Positions 25,942 to 34,108 of a stretch of 38,197 nucleotides of DNA are shown here, in pieces (position 1 is the stretch's first letter; each line of letters opens with the position of its first letter). The notes below the pieces were generated by a model. It searched no databases. It worked only from the letters and a program-made list of their open reading frames with translations, and was not told the origin of the DNA. The stretch is from Clostridium sp. UBA4108. GTDB lineage: Bacteria; Bacillota; Clostridia; Clostridiales; Clostridiaceae. A program made the translations under genes and the position numbers. The stretch spans positions 33,195 through 71,391 of the forward strand of contig DFXM01000009.1 in assembly GCA_002381695.1 (NCBI GenBank). The letters run 5' to 3'.

Positions 25942-26987
25942 TGCCTAATTTATTTATAGGAAAACATATGTCAAAAACATTTAGAACCAAATTATTGTTT
26001 TGTATTTTAATAGTATTAATAATTTTTATGACTTACATCAACATCAACACTGGAAGTGTTGATGTAAGTCTAAAAGACATTGTAAACATATTATTTACAG
26101 ATGATTTGGTGGGTACATTAGAATATAATATAATTTGGAAAATAAGATTGCCAAGATTATTAGGAGCTCTATTACTAGGAGGAGCCTTGTCTGTAGCAGG
26201 CTTTTTAATCCAGACCTTCTTTAAAAATCCTATAGCAGGCCCCTATGTGTTAGGTATATCATCTGGCTCAAGGCTATTTGTAGGATTATTTTTATTAGCT
26301 ACAGTAGAAATTAATTTAAAATTATTTTCTTCACCTTATTCAATATTCTTGGCTGCATTTTTGGGTGCTATGATGTCTATGGCCATAGTGCTACTGGTAT
26401 CTAAAAAAGTTGAGAACATATCAATGCTGCTGGTAATAGGTATGATGATAGGATACATATGCAGTGCTATAACAGATTTTATGATTACCTTTGCAGAAAG
26501 CAATCAAGTTCAGAATTTTACTATGTGGTCTATGGGGAATTTTTCAGGCATCTCTTGGGGTATGTTGAAAGCTGGAAGCATCATAGTTATTCCAACAATA
26601 ATAATAGTAATGTTATTGAATAAACCACTAAATGCCTATTTACTTGGAGAAAATTATGCAAAGAGTATGGGTATTAATATAAAAGCCTTTAGATTTTCCC
26701 TGATATTTTTATCAAGTATATTATCAGCAAGTGTAACAGCCTTTGCTGGTCCAATATCCTTCGTTGGAATAGCATGCCCACATATTACAAAGCTACTGTT
26801 TGGTACCTCGAAGCCATATATATTAATACCAGCTATATTTTTATTTGGAGGTATATTCACCTTATTTTGTGATTTAATAGCAAGAACTGCATTTGCACCA
26901 ACAGAATTAGCTATAAGCACTGTAACAGCAGTTTTCGGAGCACCAGTAGTTATATACCTAATGATAAAAAGGAGGAAGAGGATATAA
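25941..26987 (+). CDS. btuC: Corrinoid-type ABC transporter permease 2 (BtuC/FecCD family)
   Basis: Paralogue of btuC1 with the same signatures: IRLPRLLGALLLGGALSVAG, FFKNPIAGPYVLGISSGS and FAGPISFVGIACPHITK, in a protein with about ten hydrophobic helices. Two starts are possible: ATG 25941, which overlaps the btuF2 stop, or ATG 25968, which has a better-placed TAGGA and would remove nine residues. The gene ends on the first base of btuD2. It forms the membrane channel for BtuF2-delivered ligand. Confidence 0.89.
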   Translation: MPNLFIGKHMSKTFRTKLLFCILIVLIIFMTYININTGSVDVSLKDIVNILFTDDLVGTLEYNIIWKIRLPRLLGALLLGGALSVAGFLIQTFFKNPIAGPYVLGISSGSRLFVGLFLLATVEINLKLFSSPYSIFLAAFLGAMMSMAIVLLVSKKVENISMLLVIGMMIGYICSAITDFMITFAESNQVQNFTMWSMGNFSGISWGMLKAGSIIVIPTIIIVMLLNKPLNAYLLGENYAKSMGINIKAFRFSLIFLSSILSASVTAFAGPISFVGIACPHITKLLFGTSKPYILIPAIFLFGGIFTLFCDLIARTAFAPTELAISTVTAVFGAPVVIYLMIKRRKRI

Positions 26988-28156
26988 TGTACGTTAAAAC
27001 TGAAGCTTTATCAGTAGGATATAATGGGAAAACATTAATAGGTGATATTAATATAGGTATTGAAAAAGGGCAAATACTTTGCTTATTAGGGCCTAATGGT
27101 TCAGGTAAGTCCACCATTTTAAAAAGTATTACAAATCAACTAGAAAAAATTTCAGGAACCGTCTATATAGGCAAGGATGATTTAAATTTAATGAATAATA
27201 AAGAGCTAGCTAAGACTATGTCAGTGGTTTTAACAGATAGAATAGATCCTGAATTAATGACCTGCTTAGAGGTGGTTGCTACAGGAAGATATCCTCATAC
27301 AAACCATTTTGGAAAGTTAAGCGAGGAAGATCATGAAATAATAAACAAATCCTTAGAAATGGTTAATGCCTGTGATTTATCAGATTCAAACTTTTCAGAG
27401 CTAAGCGATGGTCAAAAGCAAAGAGTATTACTAGCACGTGCTATATGCCAAAGCCCTGATGTAATAGTGTTAGATGAACCAACCTCCTATCTAGATATTA
27501 GGTATAAGATTGAATTACTTAGTATTTTAAGAAAGATGGCCATCGAGAGGAACATTACAGTGATTTTATCATTGCATGAAGTTGATTTGGCAACTAAGTT
27601 AGCTGATATTATAGTTCTTATAAAGGATAATACAATTTATAAGTGTGGTTTTCCAGAGGATATATTAGATGATAAAATTATATCTAAACTATACGATATT
27701 AAATCAGGAAATTTTAATCTTCTTTTAGGGAGTGTGGAACTACAAAGTGATTTTAAAGAGCCTAAAGTTTTCATATTAGCCGGCGATGGCAAAGGAGCTT
27801 CGATTTTTAGAGCTTTTCAAAAAAAGTGTATAAGTTTTAGAACAGGAATATTGCATGAAAATGATATAGATTACATAATTGCAAAAGGATTGGCTTGTGA
27901 GGTCATATCTCAAAAAAGCTTTACACCAATAGATAGTAGTACTTTGAATAGAGCCAAAGAAGCTATTCTTCAATCAGATGTAGTAGTAGATAGTGGCTTT
28001 GAAATTGAAGAAATGAATTTTAAGAATTATGAGCTTATAAAATTTGCTAGGGATAATAAAAAAATAGTTATGAGCTTAAGGGAGAAATCCTTCAAAGAAT
28101 TGGAGGGAATAGATTATTTTTCAGATATTTCATCTATGATTAATAATTCTTTTTAA
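26987..28156 (+). CDS. btuD: Corrinoid-type ABC transporter ATPase 2 with fused C-terminal domain
   Basis: ATPase of the second importer, with Walker A LLGPNGSGKSTILK, signature LSDGQKQR, Walker B VIVLDEPTSYLD and switch His in LSLHEVDLA. Like btuD1, it carries about 140 extra residues after the ATPase domain, opening with FILAGDGKGASIFRAF and continuing with GILHENDIDYIIA and VVDSGFEIEEMN. Conservation of this tail in both paralogues, despite divergence elsewhere, argues that it is functional. The start codon overlaps the btuC2 stop. Confidence 0.88.
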   Translation: MYVKTEALSVGYNGKTLIGDINIGIEKGQILCLLGPNGSGKSTILKSITNQLEKISGTVYIGKDDLNLMNNKELAKTMSVVLTDRIDPELMTCLEVVATGRYPHTNHFGKLSEEDHEIINKSLEMVNACDLSDSNFSELSDGQKQRVLLARAICQSPDVIVLDEPTSYLDIRYKIELLSILRKMAIERNITVILSLHEVDLATKLADIIVLIKDNTIYKCGFPEDILDDKIISKLYDIKSGNFNLLLGSVELQSDFKEPKVFILAGDGKGASIFRAFQKKCISFRTGILHENDIDYIIAKGLACEVISQKSFTPIDSSTLNRAKEAILQSDVVVDSGFEIEEMNFKNYELIKFARDNKKIVMSLREKSFKELEGIDYFSDISSMINNSF

Positions 28157-28160
28157 GCTA

Positions 28161-28309
28161 GACTTTGCTTTAATATGGTGTTGATAATGAACTACATATT
28201 ATTACTCATAGCTCTGCATAAGCTTACCATCTGGGTACAGGCAACTAGAGATTCCTTTGCTTCGCAATAATATGTAGTTCTAAAACCAACAAATATTTAA
28301 AACAAAGAT
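28161..28309. repeat. Inverted-repeat element, family 2, copy A
   Basis: The left end reads CTTTGCTTTAATATGGTG then TTGATAATGAACTACATATT. The right end reads GCTTCGCAATAATATGTAGT and ends in TTTAAAACAAAG. A 15-bp perfect inverted repeat GAACTACATATTATT lies inside. It matches copies at 29366, 31081 and 38158. It has no convincing reading frame and is probably a MITE-like element. The copy sits between btuD2 and the PHP gene and fills much of that 307-base gap. Confidence 0.72.
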
Positions 28310-28331
28310 TAAAAGAAAAATAAGAAACTAA

Positions 28332-28366
28332 AAAACTGACATTTCTACGAGATGTCAGTTTTAATA
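28332..28366 (+). terminator. Likely terminator after the second corrinoid locus
   Basis: Stem AAAACTGACAT (28332-28342) and ATGTCAGTTTT (28352-28362) with a 9-base loop, followed by only a short T-rich stretch. It probably ends the btuFCD2 transcript. The rest of the gap up to 28463 shows only AT-rich promoter-like sequence. Confidence 0.6.
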
Positions 28367-28463
28367 TATAACCACAGATTTTACATAGGCTTAATACTGA
28401 CTTTACAATGGTGAGTTAATATATAAGTAAGATAAAAAATTTAAATGTAGAGGAGGTAATTTA

Positions 28464-29282
28464 ATGAATATATTAGATAATCATGTTCACACACATTTTT
28501 CGATTGATGGAAGGGATACTATGGAAGAGGTTATAAAAGCAGCTATTAATAGAGGGGTTAGGTATTTAACATTTACAGATCACCTAGAGTATAATAGGGA
28601 TAAATTTAGTATTGATTGTAAGAAGTATTCTGAAGCAATTAATGAATATAAGGGAAAGTATGAGAAAAGTATAGAGTTACTTACGGGTATAGAAGTGGGA
28701 TATCAAAAACATCTTCAAGGAGAAATAGAAAATATAATAAATTCAAATCCTTTTGATTTTGTATTGTGTTCGACTCATACTGTAGATGAAATTAATGTAG
28801 CTGATGAGAAGTATTTCCAGGGAATTAGTAAAAAAGAAGCCTATACAAAATATTTTGAAAGCATAATGGAGACAACTAAAAAATTTAGAAATTATGATTC
28901 TTATGGTCATTTGGATTATATAATAAGGTATGGAAATTTTGAGAACAAAGAAATAATCTATGAAGATTACAGAGATGTCATTGACGAAGTTCTTAAAAAC
29001 ATTATATCCTCAGGACGTGGAATAGAGCTAAATACTTCTGGTTTTAGATACGGATTAAATGCTATACATCCCAATATAGATATATTGAGAAGATATAAGG
29101 AATTAGGTGGAGAAATTATAACTGTAGGTTCAGATTCACATCAAGCTAAAGATGTTTGTAAGGATTTCCATAGGGCCTATGATATGCTAAATTACTTTGG
29201 TTTCAAATATGTATGCATATTTAAGAAAAGAGTACCACAATTTATATCTATTGAAAACGAAAAACTTACATTTATTGCATAA
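28464..29282 (+). CDS. PHP-domain phosphatase, histidinol-phosphatase (HisJ/HisK) family
   Basis: Metal-dependent phosphoesterase of the PHP family, 272 residues, cytoplasmic. Metal ligand motifs are visible in order: NHVHTHFSIDG (about residues 6-16), FTDHLEYN, TGIEVGY, LCSTHTVD, YGHLDYIIRYG and GSDSHQAKDV near the end. The family includes histidinol-phosphate phosphatase, which would act in histidine synthesis, but no other his genes are near. Some members have other phosphate ester substrates. RBS is AGAGGAGG before ATG. It stands alone between two family-2 repeats and has its own terminator. Confidence 0.85.
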   Translation: MNILDNHVHTHFSIDGRDTMEEVIKAAINRGVRYLTFTDHLEYNRDKFSIDCKKYSEAINEYKGKYEKSIELLTGIEVGYQKHLQGEIENIINSNPFDFVLCSTHTVDEINVADEKYFQGISKKEAYTKYFESIMETTKKFRNYDSYGHLDYIIRYGNFENKEIIYEDYRDVIDEVLKNIISSGRGIELNTSGFRYGLNAIHPNIDILRRYKELGGEIITVGSDSHQAKDVCKDFHRAYDMLNYFGFKYVCIFKKRVPQFISIENEKLTFIA

Positions 29283-29328
29283 GGAATGTTTTATTGATAA
29301 AGACAATTTTAAATATAAGGTTTAGTGA

Positions 29329-29361
29329 AGCCATATTGATTAATAATCAATGGTTTTTTTT
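29329..29361 (+). terminator. Terminator after the PHP gene
   Basis: AGCCATATTGATTA (29329-29342) pairs with TAATCAATGGTT, allowing a two-base bulge, followed by a run of T (29353-29361). Confidence 0.7.
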
Positions 29362-29365
29362 ATTT

Positions 29366-29533
29366 GGCTTTGTTTTTATATAGTGTTGATAATGAACTAT
29401 ATATTATCACTCACAAACCGTTTCGAAAGCTTGATCTACTATGGCTCTATTCAAGTAAATCTAATCTTCCTGCAGATGGTTTGCTTCGCAATAATATATA
29501 GTTCTAATATCAACAAAGGTTTAAAACAAAGGC
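29366..29533. repeat. Inverted-repeat element, family 2, copy B
   Basis: The left end is GGCTTTGTTTTTATATAGTG then TTGATAATGAACTATATATT. The right end is GCTTCGCAATAATATATAGT and ends in TTTAAAACAAAGGC. It is the longest complete copy (168 bp). The interior differs from copy A. A 65-codon frame across it is not considered a gene. The remaining gap to 29728 is AT-rich with no feature I recognise. Confidence 0.72.
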
Positions 29534-29728
29534 TTTTATTTATATAACCTGTAATAATGATATACCATAGAATTATTTATACTTTTAAAAGTAAAATATG
29601 GTATAATTAGTAAAAGGTAATTAAATGTTTATTGTTACTACATTCTGTCAGCTTTCAGTTTTAATACTTTTAATTTTGATTAATTTAATGCTTATAAAAA
29701 TTAAGTTATGGAGGAATAAACTATAGAT

Positions 29729-30778
29729 ATGGGGAAGAGGGTAAAAAATCAAGTTGATCAGAAGGGATATGGTGGAAAGAGATATTTACTTATAAATAAG
29801 GTTGCATCAAATAAAAAAAATCTTATTAAATATGGGTCTGTGACCATAATAGCTTTAATTATAATAGGTGGTGCTTTACTTAATAAGAATTATAATTGTG
29901 TATATAATTTAAAAAATCTAGAGATTGTAAATGGTTTTAAGGATAAGAGTTTTGATAAAGGTATACAAGAGCATACTAAGTTTATAATCAACACATCCTA
30001 CTATACTGATTTTATAGAATTATTAGAAGATAAAGAATATAAAGTAGTAGAAGGCAGTATTATTGGTGGACCAATTCAATTGCCTAATAGCATTCAGAGA
30101 CATGTGAATGGAAATATTGGAGATATTTTAAGTGTTGGAAATACATTATCTACACATAGAGGTCTTGACTTTTCAATGTCCTTGGGAAGGAAAGTCATGC
30201 TTTTAAGTTGCATAAGAGAAGAACATAAGGATATTAATAAGGAAGTAATATGCTTAATGAATAAAGAGAGGGTGATTGGTTTTTGGGAAAAAACTCTAAA
30301 AGGAAGCAACAAAAATTTAAATTCTCATACACTTTTAAAAAAGTTAAAAACCGAGAGCTTTGATGATTTAAAAAATATGGATTTAAAAACAGATAATTTT
30401 ATCGAGTTAGAAAGCTTGCCCTCAAATTATACTGTAGAAATGGCTAGAAGCAATGGAGATGTGCTATATAATTTGCCTGAGAATAATAGCAATAACTTTT
30501 ATAACTTTCTAAGTAATGTTGAAAATGAAATAAATCATAGAGTACGTATAGTATCCTATGTTGGTAAAAATGAAGCTACAATAATAGATTTAATTTATGA
30601 TGGTAAAGACATTAAAGCTATAATTGATGAAACTAGAAAGTCTAAGCCTAATAGCGGAAGAAATAAATTTAAAGTTTTAAAAATAAATAAGGAAAAGAAA
30701 AAGCACATGATTTTTTATAGTGCTACTTTAGAAGGTGGCAATATATTATCATTGATGTTTGAAACTTATATCAGTTAA
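29729..30778 (+). CDS. Membrane-anchored protein with DUF4362-like C-terminus
   Basis: A short basic N-terminus is followed by one hydrophobic segment (about residues 34-52, SVTIIALIIIGGALL), suggesting a single-pass membrane protein with the bulk outside. The last ~110 residues (GDVLYNLPENN, HRVRIVSYVG, IIDLIYDGKDIKAIIDETR) resemble the DUF4362 family of Bacillus proteins. The middle part is unrecognised. There is no lipobox. GGAGG at 29710 is rather far from the ATG. Function is unknown. It is a single-gene unit flanked by family-2 repeats and ended by a terminator. Confidence 0.65.
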   Translation: MGKRVKNQVDQKGYGGKRYLLINKVASNKKNLIKYGSVTIIALIIIGGALLNKNYNCVYNLKNLEIVNGFKDKSFDKGIQEHTKFIINTSYYTDFIELLEDKEYKVVEGSIIGGPIQLPNSIQRHVNGNIGDILSVGNTLSTHRGLDFSMSLGRKVMLLSCIREEHKDINKEVICLMNKERVIGFWEKTLKGSNKNLNSHTLLKKLKTESFDDLKNMDLKTDNFIELESLPSNYTVEMARSNGDVLYNLPENNSNNFYNFLSNVENEINHRVRIVSYVGKNEATIIDLIYDGKDIKAIIDETRKSKPNSGRNKFKVLKINKEKKKHMIFYSATLEGGNILSLMFETYIS

Positions 30779-30822
30779 ATAAAGGCTATGTTTTGAATCA
30801 TTATTAATAACTAACTACAAGC

Positions 30823-30853
30823 AAAAGAGACAAGTTTTACCTTGTCTTTTTTC
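30823..30853 (+). terminator. Terminator after the DUF4362-like gene
   Basis: AAAAGAGACAAG (30823-30834) pairs with CTTGTCTTTTTT (30841-30852), with one wobble pair, and ends in a T-run. Confidence 0.75.
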
Positions 30854-31080
30854 TATTTAAATTGTCTTACCTAACTTGTGAGTCTAAAATAAGATATTTC
30901 TCTAAATATGATAGAATTTTCTATTGTAAAATGAAACCAAACAATAAAATAAAAACTTTTCCATTTTTTACATATAGCCTTAGTGAATAGATAGTATTTG
31001 GAATTACTATAAGTAAATGGTTTTAATTTAATAAATAACCATATATAATGGTATTTAATAACATAGTGCTGTTTTAAATG

Positions 31081-31133
31081 GTTTGTGAGTAATAATATAT
31101 AGTTCATTATCAACACCATATTAAAACAAAGCC
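31081..31133. repeat. Inverted-repeat element, family 2, copy C (solo end, inverted)
   Basis: GTTTGTGAGTAATAATATAT through CATTATCAACACCATATT to AAAACAAAGCC is the reverse complement of the left end of copies A, B and D. The opposite end is not found upstream, so this is a solo or decayed end. The rest of the gap from 30854 to 31080 is AT-rich without a convincing feature. Confidence 0.65.
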
Positions 31134-31169
31134 AGTAATATAAAATAATTTAACTAGGGGGGTTACATT

Positions 31170-32522
31170 ATGGAACTATTAATGACGGTACTTGAAAAAA
31201 TAAATGGGGTCCTATTGGATTATTTATTGATTTTTTTACTATGTGGAACGGGAATTTATTTTACTATTAGGCTTAAGTTTGTTCAGGTTAGAAAATTTGG
31301 GGAAGCTTTTAAGCTTACATTTGGAAATATTAAGTTTGGTAAAAAAGCAGGAAAGGATGGAATGTCATCCTTCCAAGCACTAGCAACATCCATAGCGGCA
31401 CAGGTTGGTACTGGAAATTTAGCCGGAGCTGCAACAGCAATTGTATCTGGAGGACCTGGAGCAATATTTTGGATGTGGTTAAGTGCTTTTTTTGGAATGG
31501 GTACAATCTTTGCAGAGGCAACTTTAGCACAGACCTTTAAGCAAGAGGTAGATGGTGAAGTTACAGGAGGGCCTGCTTATTATATAAGTAAAGGGTTAAA
31601 AAGTAAATGGCTTTCAGTATTTTTTGCAGTTACTATCATTTTAGCACTAGGATTTATAGGGAATATGGTACAGGCTAACTCCATAGGAGATGCATTTAGC
31701 TCCGCTTTCAATATTGATCCTAGAATAGTGGGAGTAATAGTGGCAATTTTAGCTGGTGTTATATTTATTGGAGGAGTTAGTCGTATTGCTTCTTTTACTG
31801 AGAAGTTGGTACCTGTTATGGCATTATTCTATATAATAGGTAGTTTAGTAATTATAATAATGAATTATGATAATATTGGACCAGCTTTTAAAACCATAAT
31901 TGTTGGTGCTTTTAATCCTCAAGCACTAGGTGGTGGATTCATAGGTATTACAATTAAAAAAGCCGTTAGATATGGGGTTGCTAGAGGTCTTTTCTCCAAC
32001 GAAGCTGGTATGGGATCAACACCACATGCTCATGCGGTAGCAAAGGTAAACCATCCTTCAGAACAGGGACTAGTGGCAATGATGGGAGTTTTCATAGACA
32101 CCTTTATCATACTTACTTTAACGGCCCTTGTAATTTTAACAACAGGTGCATTAGATAGCGGAAGTACTGGAATAGTATTAACTCAAGAAGCCTTTACAAT
32201 TGGTATGGGTAACTTTGGGGGAACATTTATTGCTATATCATTATTCTTCTTTGCTTTCTCAACTATTATCGGATGGTATTTCTTTGGTGAAGCAAATATT
32301 AAGTTCTTATTTGGAAAAAAAGGAGTTGGACCTTATAGAATACTGGTAATGGTATTTATATTCTTAGGTACTTGTGCAAAAGTAGATGTAGTGTGGAGCC
32401 TTGCAGATACCTTTAATGGATTAATGGTACTTCCAAACTTAATTGCCTTACTAGGATTATCTTCAATAGTTGCAAAAAGTTTAAAGGATTATATGGAAAA
32501 GAAATCTAATGATCTTTTATAA
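31170..32522 (+). CDS. Alanine or glycine:cation symporter (AGCS family)
   Basis: Membrane transporter that brings in alanine or glycine with Na+ (or H+). At 450 residues it matches the family. Signatures include GTGIYFTIRLKFVQVRKF near the start, the Gln-Val-Gly-Thr-Gly-Asn-rich AAQVGTGNLAGAATAIV, GGPGAIFWMWLSAFFGMG, and GLFSNEAGMGSTPHAHA in the middle. Around ten hydrophobic segments are visible. RBS AGGGGGG precedes ATG. It is followed by a strong terminator and then alanine racemase, suggesting a local alanine theme. D-alanine versus L-alanine preference cannot be read from sequence. Confidence 0.92.
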   Translation: MELLMTVLEKINGVLLDYLLIFLLCGTGIYFTIRLKFVQVRKFGEAFKLTFGNIKFGKKAGKDGMSSFQALATSIAAQVGTGNLAGAATAIVSGGPGAIFWMWLSAFFGMGTIFAEATLAQTFKQEVDGEVTGGPAYYISKGLKSKWLSVFFAVTIILALGFIGNMVQANSIGDAFSSAFNIDPRIVGVIVAILAGVIFIGGVSRIASFTEKLVPVMALFYIIGSLVIIIMNYDNIGPAFKTIIVGAFNPQALGGGFIGITIKKAVRYGVARGLFSNEAGMGSTPHAHAVAKVNHPSEQGLVAMMGVFIDTFIILTLTALVILTTGALDSGSTGIVLTQEAFTIGMGNFGGTFIAISLFFFAFSTIIGWYFFGEANIKFLFGKKGVGPYRILVMVFIFLGTCAKVDVVWSLADTFNGLMVLPNLIALLGLSSIVAKSLKDYMEKKSNDLL

Positions 32523-32577
32523 ACATAAGTATTCCATGTATAGGTATATATGATTTAAAGTTACATTGTTATAATAT

Positions 32578-32628
32578 AAATGGTTCGTATTTATGGAATT
32601 TTAGTCCATAAATACGAACCATTTTATT
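32578..32628 (+). terminator. Strong terminator after the symporter gene
   Basis: A perfect 17-bp stem TGGTTCGTATTTATGGA (32581-32597) and TCCATAAATACGAACCA (32605-32621) with a 7-base loop is followed by TTTTATT. Flanking A and T residues extend the stem, and it may work in both directions. Confidence 0.85.
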
Positions 32629-32895
32629 CACCTTCAATATAGAGGACAATAGGACAAAAATAAATAAATATGAAAAAATAGTTCGTAAATAAGGAATTAT
32701 ATTATTAGAGAAATATTAAAACTGCGATAAAAGGTGAATTCTATGCTTTTCAAATTATTTGAATATTGGCATAAATTTTGCTATGTACTACAGTAACACT
32801 CTACCCTGTTAAAGGAATAAGTAATCAGGGTTAAAAATTATAGGGAATGCAATGGGAATAAAAGTAGAAAAACCTATGAGAGGGGAGAAATCTGT
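32629..32895. other. Gap upstream of alanine racemase
   Basis: No gene is visible. It holds a weak echo of the preceding stem (GTTCGTAAATAAGGAA near 32682) and an ACCCTG/CAGGGT hairpin at about 32803-32831. A promoter for alr must lie here but none stands out. Confidence 0.35.
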
Positions 32896-34068
32896 ATGGT
32901 CAATAAATACAAAGGTAAACTACTAAGAAACACCTGGGTTGAAATAAATTTAGATAATATTAAAAATAATCTACAGCAAGCTAGAACACTACTAGATAAA
33001 GATACTAAGATAGCAGCAGTGTTAAAAGCTAATGCTTACGGTCATGGGACAAAGTATATAGCTAAGACTTTAATTGAAAATGGTGTAGATATGTTAGGGG
33101 TAGCATGTTTAACAGAAGCTCTAGAAATAAGAAAAGATTTTGGGGAAATACCTATATTAATTATGGGGTATACTCCAGATGAATTTTTGAGCATAGCTGT
33201 TGAAAATAATGCTACTTTAACTATATTCACCTATGAACAGGGAAAGAAGATATGTGAAATTGCTAAAGAATTAAATAAGGTTGCAAAAGCGCATATAAAA
33301 ATAGATACAGGATTCAATAGGCTTGGATTTAAGATAAGTGAAGAAGGGATTAATCACATTGAGAAGATAACAAAGCTGACAAATGTAGAAGTAGAGGGAA
33401 TATTTTCTCACTTAGCTCTTGTAGATGAAGAAATTGATGAAAATCAATTTAGACTATTCAAAGAGGTAATAGCAACCCTTGAAGGAAAAGGCGTAAATAT
33501 TCCTATAAAACATATAAGTGACAGTATAGCCTTAGTGACATATCCTCAGTATCAATTAGATATGGTAAGGCCAGGAGCTTTCATTTATGGACTAGGTCCA
33601 GCAGAATATGATAGTGATAAATTAGGATTAAAACTTGCTCTTACTTTTAAAACCAAGGTGGCACAGGTTAAGAAAATTAAAAAAGGCGAGGGAATTAGTT
33701 ATGGATTTAACTTTGTGGCCCAAAGAGACAGTATAATAGGAACCTTACCAGTGGGATATTCAGATGGGTATCCTAGATGCCTATCTAACAAGGGAGAAGT
33801 TAGCATAAGAGGGGTGAAAGTGCCAATAGTAGGGAGAATGTGTATGGATCAGTTAATGATAGACATTACAGAGGTAGAAGGAGCAGAGGTTGGAGATGAG
33901 GTAGTATTACTTGGGGAATCTAATGGAAATTCTATAGCTATTATGGATGTGGCAAATGCAGCTAATACCAATAGAAATGAAATCATAAGTATGATAGGAA
34001 GAAGAGTACCAAGGGTATATTATAAGGACTCAAAAGTAATTGATATCATAGATTATTTGCTAGAGTAA
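32896..34068 (+). CDS. alr: Alanine racemase
   Basis: PLP enzyme interconverting L- and D-alanine, supplying D-Ala for peptidoglycan or breaking down D-Ala. The N-terminal barrel has the PLP lysine motif AAVLKANAYGHG (Lys44). The C-terminal beta domain has GISYGFNFVA, whose Tyr is the second catalytic base, LPVGYSDGYPR, and VPIVGRMCMDQLMIDIT. 390 residues is the normal length. RBS GAGGGGAG precedes ATG. It lies between an alanine symporter and an M20 amidohydrolase. Firmicutes may carry a second, catabolic or spore-linked racemase, and this gene's context suggests that, but it may be the only one. Confidence 0.95.
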   Translation: MVNKYKGKLLRNTWVEINLDNIKNNLQQARTLLDKDTKIAAVLKANAYGHGTKYIAKTLIENGVDMLGVACLTEALEIRKDFGEIPILIMGYTPDEFLSIAVENNATLTIFTYEQGKKICEIAKELNKVAKAHIKIDTGFNRLGFKISEEGINHIEKITKLTNVEVEGIFSHLALVDEEIDENQFRLFKEVIATLEGKGVNIPIKHISDSIALVTYPQYQLDMVRPGAFIYGLGPAEYDSDKLGLKLALTFKTKVAQVKKIKKGEGISYGFNFVAQRDSIIGTLPVGYSDGYPRCLSNKGEVSIRGVKVPIVGRMCMDQLMIDITEVEGAEVGDEVVLLGESNGNSIAIMDVANAANTNRNEIISMIGRRVPRVYYKDSKVIDIIDYLLE

Positions 34069-34108
34069 AGTCATATTAAATTATAAATTTTTACAGGGGG
34101 AATACACT

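Noticed and set aside
29350..29547. A 65-codon + strand frame with a hydrophobic start
   Set aside because: It lies almost entirely in family-2 repeat copy B, and the same peptide start recurs on the opposite strand in copy C. It has no RBS and reflects the repeat sequence, not a gene.
30871..31119. An 82-codon - strand frame
   Set aside because: Its first codons are the inverted repeat copy C and the rest is AT-rich intergenic sequence without family resemblance; no ribosome binding site is evident.
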